Source: Gammaproteobacteria bacterium
GTDB taxonomy: Bacteria; Pseudomonadota; Gammaproteobacteria; Pseudomonadales; Azotimanducaceae
Length of the DNA stretch: 12,732 bases
Assembly (NCBI GenBank): GCA_002715785.1
Contig: PBAA01000008.1
Location: 57,134-69,865 of the forward strand
Reading direction: 5' to 3'
The translations under genes were made by a program, and so were the position numbers. Under the pieces are notes generated by a model that had not been told where the DNA came from, ran no database searches, and saw only the letters and a program-made list of their open reading frames with translations. Below are positions 7,560 through 12,732 of the stretch, piece after piece; positions within the stretch are counted from its first letter, which is position 1; every line of letters begins with the position of its first letter.

Positions 7560-8585
7560 GTGAAATACGTGCGAACGCCAGACTCCCGTTTCGAGGACCT
7601 CCCGGATTTTGCCTTTGAGCCAAATTACGTCTTTGTGCCCGACCACGAAGGCGGCGAATTGCGAATGCACTACGTCGACGAAGGCCCAGCGGACGCCGAA
7701 ATTATTCTATGTCTGCACGGCCAACCGACCTGGTCATTTCTCTATCGACACATGGTGCCAATATTCACGGCGGCAGGTTATCGCGTGATTGCACCTGATT
7801 TCGTCGGTTTTGGCCGCTCCGATAAACCTCTCGAGAGGACCGACTACACCTACGCCAACCACGTGAGTTGGCTCGCGTCTCTCGTCGAGCAAGTGGGGCT
7901 TCAAAATATCACCTTAGTCTGCCAGGACTGGGGTGGCTTGATCGGGCTGCGTTACGCCACCCAGGAGCCGGATCGTTTTGCTCGCATTGTCGCTGCAAAT
8001 ACCGGTCTTCCGGATGCAAAGGACGTAGATGATGACGACATCAAGTCCGTCAGCGAGCGTATGCGCGCGCATTACAACTCGCTACCCATCTACGAAGAGC
8101 CTCAAGCCATGGCATTGGGCATGATGTCGGATCCTCAAGGCATGGGATTCCTGCACTGGGTTAAGTTTTGTGCCGACGCACCCATATTGCGCGTAAGCGA
8201 TGTCGTTCGATTTAGTAGCGGCGGAAATCTAGACGACAACGACGCGAAAGCTTACGACGCGCCCTTTCCAAACGACGACTCGATGGCGGGTGCGAGGCAG
8301 TTTCCAAGTCTTGTACCGCTTATCCCGGATAACCCTGCTATTCCAGCTAATCGCCAAGCGTGGAACGTCTTAGAGAATTGGGTGAAACCGTTTCTCACCG
8401 CGTTCAGCGACTCGGACCCAGTCACGTCGGGAGCGCACGTCCGGTTCCAAGAAAGCGTGCCGGGGGCACAAAATCAACGCCACGTCACCATTGAAGGTGC
8501 CGGCCACTTCCTACAGGAACAAGCTCCAGAAGCTCTTTCAGAAGCCGTGATCGAGTTCATCGAAAACAATCCTCTACAAACGTAG
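7560..8585 (+). CDS. Haloalkane dehalogenase, HLD-I-like alpha/beta hydrolase
   Basis: This 341-residue protein matches haloalkane dehalogenases, which hydrolyse carbon-halogen bonds of short haloalkanes to an alcohol and halide. The oxyanion segment is CLHGQPTWSFLYRHM (51-65). The nucleophile Asp123 is in LVCQDWGGLIGL (119-130), directly followed by halide-binding Trp124. The cap domain contains FLHWVKF (197-203), where Trp200 may be the second halide contact. FSDSDPVT (282-289) holds the acid, probably Asp286, placed after strand 7 as in subfamily I (DhlA type). His316 in GAGHFLQE completes the triad. It has no signal peptide. The start is GTG at 7560, with AGAG about 8 bases upstream. It is divergent from the hexosaminidase and has no dehalogenation partners beside it. 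Epoxide hydrolases share the fold, but the DW pair and FSDSDP favour a dehalogenase. Confidence 0.88.
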   Translation: MKYVRTPDSRFEDLPDFAFEPNYVFVPDHEGGELRMHYVDEGPADAEIILCLHGQPTWSFLYRHMVPIFTAAGYRVIAPDFVGFGRSDKPLERTDYTYANHVSWLASLVEQVGLQNITLVCQDWGGLIGLRYATQEPDRFARIVAANTGLPDAKDVDDDDIKSVSERMRAHYNSLPIYEEPQAMALGMMSDPQGMGFLHWVKFCADAPILRVSDVVRFSSGGNLDDNDAKAYDAPFPNDDSMAGARQFPSLVPLIPDNPAIPANRQAWNVLENWVKPFLTAFSDSDPVTSGAHVRFQESVPGAQNQRHVTIEGAGHFLQEQAPEALSEAVIEFIENNPLQT

Positions 8586-8606
8586 TTCCGAGCGAGATAC
8601 ATAATT

Positions 8607-8655
8607 TCCGCTGCACCTCTCGGGCGAGCAGTTGGGTAGCCCAAGGTGCAGGGGA
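8607..8655. other. Imperfect long stem enclosing two hairpins, in a convergent gap
   Basis: Perfect 8-base arms CTGCACCT (8611-8618) and AGGTGCAG (8644-8651) extend outward past one mismatch by TCC/GGA pairing, giving 11 of 12 pairs. Between the arms, CTC-GGGC-GAG (8619-8628) and TTGGG-TAG-CCCAA (8632-8644, sharing one base with the outer arm) can each fold, so a three-way junction is possible. It lies between the 3' ends of the dehalogenase and ribH genes. No U-run follows on either strand, so it is not a classical intrinsic terminator. It could act as a 3'-end stabiliser, a bidirectional termination aid or a structured RNA. Confidence 0.45.
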
Positions 8656-8682
8656 GTACGTGGAGACCTTCTGTTCAACGAC

Positions 8683-9159
8683 TTAGTTTTTTAAGCCCTG
8701 TCTCCACGCGATTATTTCGATTGCCGCAACCGCCGCTTCGATGCCTTTGTTCAGTTCATCATCCGCCGCACGCATCCTCGCTTGAGCGAGCTCCGTCACC
8801 GGCAAGATCTCGTTAATGATAGGCACTCTTCCCTGTCGAGATACCTCGCCTAGACCGCGAACCACTTCGTCGACAATCATTTCGAAGTGCATCGTGTCAC
8901 CTTTCAGCACGACCCCCAAACAGACGATTGCATCAATCTCAGGATCGTCACGGATTAGTTCATTCGCTGCGTACGGGAATTCTAGGCAACCAGGCAGCGT
9001 ATGAGAGGTCACGTCCGTCACCCCATTGTTATTCAGGACCTCCACACATCGATCTCGGAGGGAACAAACCACGTCGTCATACCACTTCGACGTCAGCACT
9101 GCGACACGGGCCCCGGTCACTCGCGGTAAATTCGAAGTATCGACAACGTTCTGTGCCAT
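8683..9159 (-). CDS. ribH: 6,7-dimethyl-8-ribityllumazine synthase
   Basis: This 158-residue protein has the size and order of motifs of lumazine synthase, the penultimate riboflavin enzyme. It condenses 5-amino-6-ribitylamino-uracil with dihydroxybutanone phosphate. VAVLTSKWYDDV (19-30) provides the ring-stacking aromatic, LPGCLEFPYAANEL (55-68) binds the substrate, and LGVVLKGDTMHFEMI (81-95) holds the catalytic His91. NKGIEAAVAAIEII (137-150) is the final helix. The stretch usually reading FGVLT is NEILPVTE (116-123), a departure that recalls divergent (type II-like) lumazine synthases. There are no other rib genes in the window. The start ATG lies 9 bases after the stop of the GNAT gene, so the two are likely cotranscribed. 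I see no FMN riboswitch upstream. Confidence 0.92.
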   Translation of the reverse strand: MAQNVVDTSNLPRVTGARVAVLTSKWYDDVVCSLRDRCVEVLNNNGVTDVTSHTLPGCLEFPYAANELIRDDPEIDAIVCLGVVLKGDTMHFEMIVDEVVRGLGEVSRQGRVPIINEILPVTELAQARMRAADDELNKGIEAAVAAIEIIAWRQGLKN

Positions 9160-9168
9160 CCCCGAAGT

Positions 9169-9546
9169 CTACTCGGGCTGGACCTCCAATCGAAGCACTC
9201 CGTTTTTCGTCCGGCTAAATCCGCGCCGTTCAAAAAATCGATGTCGACGATCGAAAGCAACCTCAATCGAGCGTCCGCCCCGGGCCTCCGCTAAACCAAT
9301 CGAATGACCAAGCATCCAGCTACCAAGCCCGCGACTGCGATACGCCATCTCAACACGGATCGATTCCAACACAAATTCAGTCTTCGTCATTTGCTTTAAC
9401 TGGTATCGCGCGGCAATTTCGCCTTCCCATTTGGCAACTCGGACAAGATCCAGGTCTTGCGCCCCGAGAACGGAATCACAACCGCTATTCGTCATTTCTT
9501 CAGGGTACGGCCGAAATATCGAAACGTCTCTCGGCCGAATGAACAT
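9169..9546 (-). CDS. GNAT family N-acetyltransferase
   Basis: This 125-residue protein is a short single-domain acyl-CoA acetyltransferase. The beta-4/alpha-3 acetyl-CoA signature appears as ESIRVEMAYRSRGLGSWMLG (61-80), with RSRGLG as the pyrophosphate loop. HSIGLAEARGGRSIEVA (81-97) is the following helix and strand 5. HRFFERRGFSRT (102-113) is the classical late motif. The N-terminal 30 residues look poorly ordered, so an internal ATG (residue 18) could be the true start. The ATG at 9546 has no clear ribosome site. It is 9 bases upstream of ribH on the same strand, but a link to flavin metabolism is not shown. The substrate, protein or small molecule, is unknown. Confidence 0.8.
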   Translation of the reverse strand: MFIRPRDVSIFRPYPEEMTNSGCDSVLGAQDLDLVRVAKWEGEIAARYQLKQMTKTEFVLESIRVEMAYRSRGLGSWMLGHSIGLAEARGGRSIEVAFDRRHRFFERRGFSRTKNGVLRLEVQPE

Positions 9547-9552
9547 TAGTTT

Positions 9553-9780
9553 TTATACACCGTTCGGCCTGGGGCCACTTTTAATCGGCCCCACCACCTC
9601 GGGGGTGATCGTAAACTCGGAAAACGCGTCATCGGACCGCCAACCAACATCTTGCGGTTCATCGATCAGACCAACACCGAATGGTTCCGGACAGTGCGAC
9701 TCGTTGGTGTTAACTCCAAAATCGCCACCACTTCTTTCGACCCGATTTTCGACCCAGTAACCGCTCCGTGAGCCAGGGCG
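9553..9780 (-). other. Startless open frame between the DUF7832-like gene and the GNAT gene
   Basis: The gap 9547-9709 holds no gene with a usable start. One minus-strand frame is open for 75 codons (9780 down to 9556, stop TAA at 9553-9555) and partly overlaps the 3' end of the DUF7832-like gene in another frame. It reads plausibly as protein (GVGLIDEPQDVGWRSDDAF is part of it) but has no ATG, GTG or TTG in its upstream half. It may be a remnant of a longer C-terminus or gene, or a chance open frame. I cannot decide. Confidence 0.25.
9571..9592. other. GC-rich hairpin upstream of the GNAT gene
   Basis: GGGGCC (9571-9576) and GGCCCC (9587-9592) form a perfect 6-base stem with a 10-base loop, 25 bases upstream of the GNAT ATG on the minus strand. 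No U-run follows on that strand. It could be a leader hairpin, or part of a 3' structure for the gene upstream. The function is unknown. Confidence 0.35.
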
Positions 9781-10153
9781 CTATCTGCTCGTACGTCGAC
9801 CACTTGGGCTCAGGCTTTTCACCAAGCCGAACACTCACTTCTTCTAGGAACGGCGCGTACCAACGCCTCGCAAAAATAACGCCGTTAGCCGACAAGTGTT
9901 CCTCACGAAGCTCGCCGCCGAGCGCCGCAACAAGAAACTCGCCGCCAGTAATTTCCCGGTACTTGAGTCGCACCACGGCGCTTTCAACCTTCGCGAACTC
10001 CGATGGATTGACCAGACCCATGTTGATACACCAGGCGATAAAGATGCCCGGAATGACGGCCGCTGACTCTATCGAGTGACCCGAGACCAAGTGACGATCA
10101 ATGGAATCAACGACCAACTTTATCGACAACTCCACCGAAATTGTTAAAAACAA
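9710..10153 (-). CDS. DUF7832-like hypothetical protein (147 aa)
   Basis: I do not recognise a biochemical function. The segment IPGIFIAWCINMGLVNPSEF (34-53), followed by a region with TGGEFLVAALGGELREEHLS and FARRWYAPFLEEV, resembles a family of small cytoplasmic proteins I associate with DUF7832; that link is from memory. The C-terminus is basic and aromatic (KKWWRFW), a common natural ending for this kind of protein, so the stop at 9710 is probably genuine. The start is uncertain: TTG at 10153 has GAGGGG only 2 bases upstream, too close, and GTG at 10135 has no ribosome site. The gene follows the TauD-type gene after 23 bases and is likely cotranscribed with it. Confidence 0.66.
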   Translation of the reverse strand: MFLTISVELSIKLVVDSIDRHLVSGHSIESAAVIPGIFIAWCINMGLVNPSEFAKVESAVVRLKYREITGGEFLVAALGGELREEHLSANGVIFARRWYAPFLEEVSVRLGEKPEPKWSTYEQIAPWLTERLLGRKSGRKKWWRFWS

Positions 10154-10176
10154 AACCCCTCACGAGCGTGCAACTC

Positions 10177-11004
10177 TCACTCGGGTACTTCGCCAGCAAC
10201 TGTAACGCGATGCATTACACGGATCTGCGGTAGGAAGTCGTTGACCGGCCGATGTTGGGTTGTGCGGTTGTCCCAAATCGCGACAGTGTCCTGTTCCCAG
10301 GTGAGTCTAACGGTATGTTCAACCGCAGTGAGATGATCAAAGAGGAGCTGCATTAGCGCGTCACTCTCGGGTCGACTCAATCCCTTTAAACGTTTCGTGA
10401 ACAACGGATTGACGAACAAGGCTTTCTTGCCGGATCGAGGGTGAGTTCGTATCACGGGATGGGTGACGGCCGGGTTCTCCTTGACCGCATCGCCCAATCG
10501 ATCTAGACCGCCTGGTTCTTCCAAACTCTCGCGAAATCCATGGGCGAAGTCGTGTTCTGCCTCCAAGCCGTCCAATAAGCGTTGCATCGGCTTGGAGAGC
10601 GTTCGATACGCCGTTGCGGCACTGGTCCAGAGTGTGTCCCCGCCATACGCTGGGATCGTCTTCCCGTACAAAAGCGTGATCGATGGCGGTTGCTGACGGA
10701 AGGTCATGTCCGAATGCCACACTTCGATCTTGCTTGGATTCTCGGGCGTACTTTCAAGGATCTGGACATCGGGGCAATCGGATAACGTGACGTACGCGGG
10801 ATGGGTCTCTATCGATCCCAGACCGCTTGCTAGCTTCGCGAACTCCACTGGCGTAAGTCGTTGGCGACGAAAGAAAAGAACCTCGTGTTCGTCAAGTGCT
10901 GCTTCGAGCTCTTGAACAAGGGCTTTGTCCTTCAAGCGAGCAGTAAGATCAACATCAGCGAATGCACCCAGCGCGCCCGCCGCCTTGTGAATTGGTTCTA
11001 ACAT
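10177..11004 (-). CDS. TauD/TfdA family 2-oxoglutarate dioxygenase
   Basis: This 275-residue protein has the size of taurine dioxygenase TauD, an Fe(II)/2-oxoglutarate enzyme. The facial triad is His97 and Asp99 in EVWHSDMTF (94-102) and His251 in WDNRTTQHRPVNDF (244-257). Arg266 in VMHRVTV, fifteen residues later, matches the 2-oxoglutarate carboxylate ligand of TauD. The N-terminal segment with EVLFFRRQRLTPVEF (41-55) is also typical. TauD oxidises taurine and releases sulfite; relatives act on alkyl sulfates, phenoxyacids and other acids. No taurine transporter genes (tauABC) lie beside it, so taurine is only one option. It starts at ATG 11004, divergent from greB, and heads a run of minus-strand genes. 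I see no clear ribosome site. Confidence 0.9.
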   Translation of the reverse strand: MLEPIHKAAGALGAFADVDLTARLKDKALVQELEAALDEHEVLFFRRQRLTPVEFAKLASGLGSIETHPAYVTLSDCPDVQILESTPENPSKIEVWHSDMTFRQQPPSITLLYGKTIPAYGGDTLWTSAATAYRTLSKPMQRLLDGLEAEHDFAHGFRESLEEPGGLDRLGDAVKENPAVTHPVIRTHPRSGKKALFVNPLFTKRLKGLSRPESDALMQLLFDHLTAVEHTVRLTWEQDTVAIWDNRTTQHRPVNDFLPQIRVMHRVTVAGEVPE

Positions 11005-11086
11005 GAATGTTTTGTCAGATGTTCCCGAGCCTTTGCCAATGGATCATATAGCGTGCGGGATAAAAGCTCCCGGTTGCCTTTACGCG

Positions 11087-11092
11087 TACAAT
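11087..11092 (+). promoter_or_regulatory. Candidate -10 box (TACAAT) for greB
   Basis: TACAAT in the 129-base divergent gap would set transcription start near 11099 and a leader of about 35 bases before the greB ATG. No strong -35 hexamer is found at the right distance, so support is weak. Confidence 0.28.
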
Positions 11093-11133
11093 CCTCTGGA
11101 TCCCATCTAATCCGCGACACCAGCGATTCCCTC

Positions 11134-11682
11134 ATGACCCGCTATCGCCCGCCTCCTCCAAAATCGGCCCCGTACGTTACTCCCGCTGGGTTTGAACAAC
11201 TACAGGAAGAATTGCGTGTCCTATGGAAGGTAGAACGTCCGGAAATTACGCGTCGAGTCGCCGAGGCTGCGGCCCTCGGCGATCGTTCCGAAAATGCCGA
11301 TTACATCTACGGCAAACGGCGACTGGGTGAAATTGATCGCCGAGTTCGATATCTCTCCAAGCGCTTAGACGAGGTCCAAATAGTCGATCGATTGCCCGAC
11401 GACACGAACCGGATATTCTTCGGCGCAACAATTGATATAGAACGCGAGGACGGCGAATCATTACGCTACCGGATTGTCGGTGCCGACGAATTTGATCGAC
11501 AGGACCATTACATCAGCGTGGACTCGCCATTGGCTCAGCAATTACTCGGCAAACGGAAAGGCGATTTGATTTCCTTGAGCCTCGATGGCCAAACCACCCG
11601 ATATACCATCGTCGCGATTAACTATCCCTCAGTAGCAGACCGACGGAAAAACTCTTCTAATGCGTACAATGGTCGAGCGTAA
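11134..11682 (+). CDS. greB: Transcription elongation factor GreB
   Basis: This 182-residue protein inserts its coiled coil into the RNA polymerase secondary channel and triggers cleavage of backtracked RNA. The start MTRYRPPPPKSAPYVTPAGF matches the typical GreB N-terminus; an upstream in-frame start at 11053 would add 27 residues without family character, so ATG 11134 is chosen. The coiled coil covers about residues 18-85. The acidic tip is AAALGDRSENADYIYGK (45-61), with Asp50 and Glu53 expected to hold the catalytic Mg. RRLGEIDRRVRYLSKRL (62-78) distinguishes GreB from GreA. The globular FKBP-like domain includes FFGATIDIE, RIVGADEFD and SVDSPLAQQLLGK. The Arg/Asn-rich last 15 residues are an unshared tail. 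It is followed after 21 bases by the EF-hand gene. Confidence 0.95.
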   Translation: MTRYRPPPPKSAPYVTPAGFEQLQEELRVLWKVERPEITRRVAEAAALGDRSENADYIYGKRRLGEIDRRVRYLSKRLDEVQIVDRLPDDTNRIFFGATIDIEREDGESLRYRIVGADEFDRQDHYISVDSPLAQQLLGKRKGDLISLSLDGQTTRYTIVAINYPSVADRRKNSSNAYNGRA

Positions 11683-11703
11683 ATATTACCTGGAGTCAAG
11701 AAT

Positions 11704-12414
11704 ATGAAGTGGCAATTATTTCTCATCGCGATCGCATTTACGGGGAATGCTGTCTACGGCGATCAGCACCGAAGCGAACGCGATTTCTCCATCGATCTTC
11801 AAGAACTGAAGGAACAAGAGCAGACCGCTTTTTCGAAGATGGACGGCGATGGCGATGGCCGTGTAAGTCTTTCTGAGTTTGCAGCCATGCAAGAATACGT
11901 AGCAGACAATCGAACTGAACAGGATCGTCATCGTCCGCGTCATAATCAGGAAACGGCCCGACATGGACCCCAGGGCAGGCCAAAGCACCGACCTGGCGAC
12001 GAGCGCAGAATGCGCCCTGGCGGTCATGGACCTCGTATGAAACCTCGGCATCGCGGTTCAGACAAGGCGCCGCGCGGACGACCTAATCCAGGCAATCAGC
12101 AAGAGCACCGACCTGGCGACGAGCGCAACCGGGAAATGAGAGAACGCCGGCTTTTTGGGCTAGCCGATATCGACAAGAGCGGGGAACTGTCGATCGATGA
12201 ATTTCTCGGACGTGGAAAGGCTGTCCGGGCGTCGATGAGATCTCGTGGCGTGAAGGCAAGATTTGACGCGATGGATAAGAACCAAGACGGTCAAGTTGAT
12301 CGGGGGGAATTCCCGAGTCGGTTCCCGAAGCTCGAGAAGATGGACGCCGACGGCGATGGGCAAATCACACGTGAAGAGATGTCCAAAGGCCGACGAGACG
12401 AGGGACCCAGGTAA
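11704..12414 (+). CDS. Secreted EF-hand protein with Arg/His-rich insert
   Basis: This 236-residue protein begins with a signal peptide (KWQLFLIAIAFTGNAVYG, cleavage likely near residue 19), so it should be periplasmic or secreted. It has four canonical 12-residue EF-hand loops, starting at Asp47 (DGDGDGRVSLSE), Asp155 (DIDKSGELSIDE), Asp191 (DKNQDGQVDRGE) and Asp214 (DADGDGQITREE), each with Glu at position 12, so calcium binding is expected. Between loops 1 and 2, residues 69-148 form a low-complexity basic stretch with about nineteen Arg and seven His, containing a duplicated HRPGDER. GGAG lies 8 bases upstream of the ATG, a good ribosome site. It sits 30 bases before an ECF sigma gene, which suggests a role in calcium or envelope signalling; this is inference. 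The exact function is unknown. Confidence 0.87.
   Translation: MKWQLFLIAIAFTGNAVYGDQHRSERDFSIDLQELKEQEQTAFSKMDGDGDGRVSLSEFAAMQEYVADNRTEQDRHRPRHNQETARHGPQGRPKHRPGDERRMRPGGHGPRMKPRHRGSDKAPRGRPNPGNQQEHRPGDERNREMRERRLFGLADIDKSGELSIDEFLGRGKAVRASMRSRGVKARFDAMDKNQDGQVDRGEFPSRFPKLEKMDADGDGQITREEMSKGRRDEGPR
11984..12127 (+). repeat. 24-base direct repeat inside the EF-hand gene (11984-12007 and 12104-12127)
   Basis: The two copies are identical over 24 bases, start 120 bases (40 codons) apart and are in frame. Each encodes HRPGDER in the Arg/His-rich insert. The sequence between them is not itself repeated, so this is a partial or degenerate tandem duplication. Confidence 0.85.
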
Positions 12415-12444
12415 CCCTCGCTCATAGGTTTCGATGCGTTAACG

Positions 12445-12732
12445 GTGTCCGAGGCGGACTCAGATGAAGCACTTATGGAACTGGTGAAATCGCGTGATCA
12501 GGACGCGTACGCACAGCTGGTGGATCGCTATATGGGGCCTATCCATGCGTACATCTACCGGATGTGCCGCAACCACAGCGATACCGATGAATTGACGCAA
12601 GAAACCTTTTTACGACTCTGGTCTCGCGCGACAACCTGGAAACCGGGACAGGTTCAGCTAACTACCTGGCTCCATCGGGTCGCCCACAACGTGTGCGTGG
12701 ATACGTTCCGGCAACGCCGTCCCGAGATCAAT
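12445..12732 (+). CDS. ECF-type RNA polymerase sigma factor, 3' end outside window
   Basis: The first 96 codons are visible and the gene runs off the right edge. Region 2.1 reads LMELVKSRDQDAYAQLVDRY (10-29). Region 2.2, the core polymerase contact, is DELTQETFLRLW (48-59). Regions 2.3-2.4, which recognise the -10 element, are LTTWLHRVAHNVCVDTFRQR (72-91). Region 4 lies beyond the window. The start is probably GTG at 12445, giving MSEADSDEALMEL, a normal ECF N-terminus; ATG at 12475 would cut into region 2.1. No strong ribosome site precedes the GTG. It begins 30 bases after the EF-hand gene on the same strand, so the two may be one unit. An anti-sigma factor or metal-sensor gene would be expected next, but it is not in view. 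Confidence 0.9.
   Translation, partial: MSEADSDEALMELVKSRDQDAYAQLVDRYMGPIHAYIYRMCRNHSDTDELTQETFLRLWSRATTWKPGQVQLTTWLHRVAHNVCVDTFRQRRPEIN

Noticed and set aside
8607..8655. FMN riboswitch associated with ribH
   Set aside because: It lies downstream of ribH, not upstream, and lacks the conserved RFN core sequences. The stem is real but not this class.
8607..8655. Classical intrinsic terminator for the dehalogenase or ribH
   Set aside because: No U-run directly follows the stem on either strand; the only T-rich stretch (around 8685) lies at the ribH stop codon, far from the stem.
11053..11133. N-terminal 27-residue extension of GreB
   Set aside because: The segment has no GreB character, and the ATG at 11134 gives the standard N-terminus.

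Overview
The window looks like chromosomal DNA of a free-living, probably marine, gammaproteobacterium with moderate GC content. This rests on a full-length GreB (mostly a proteobacterial factor), an MBL-fold hydrolase of a type I associate with gammaproteobacteria, and a mix of haloalkane dehalogenase, PhyH and TauD oxygenases, an amidase and a GH20 hexosaminidase. The taxonomic placement is inference. Genes are densely packed on both strands. No gap exceeds about 165 bases, and I see no tRNA, rRNA, CRISPR array, insertion sequence or phage gene.

Left part (1-4585): an MBL-fold hydrolase open at the left edge, then a nitroreductase whose 3' end overlaps a small conserved gene on the opposite strand. 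Next come three plus-strand genes that look like one transcription unit: an amidase, a 91-residue conserved protein, and a PhyH-type dioxygenase that overlaps the small gene by 11 bases.

Middle (4602-8585): on the minus strand a GH20 beta-N-acetylhexosaminidase overlaps by 11 bases a sugar kinase resembling N-acetylhexosamine 1-kinase (NahK). Neither has a signal peptide, so together they suggest intracellular release and anomeric phosphorylation of GlcNAc or GalNAc. A haloalkane dehalogenase (subfamily I type) is transcribed divergently from them.

Right part (8586-12732): a block of minus-strand genes runs TauD-type dioxygenase, a DUF7832-like protein, a GNAT acetyltransferase and a lumazine synthase (RibH) with an unusual C-terminal loop. 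RibH and the dehalogenase converge on a 97-base gap holding a long imperfect stem that encloses two small hairpins. Divergent from the TauD gene run greB, a secreted four-EF-hand protein with an Arg/His-rich insert, and an ECF sigma factor cut by the right edge. The last two are a candidate envelope-sensing pair.

I do not see a clear, wholly new multi-gene system. The strongest leads are the hexosaminidase-kinase pair, the EF-hand/ECF sigma pair, the atypical RibH with its GNAT neighbour, and the structured element at 8607-8655.
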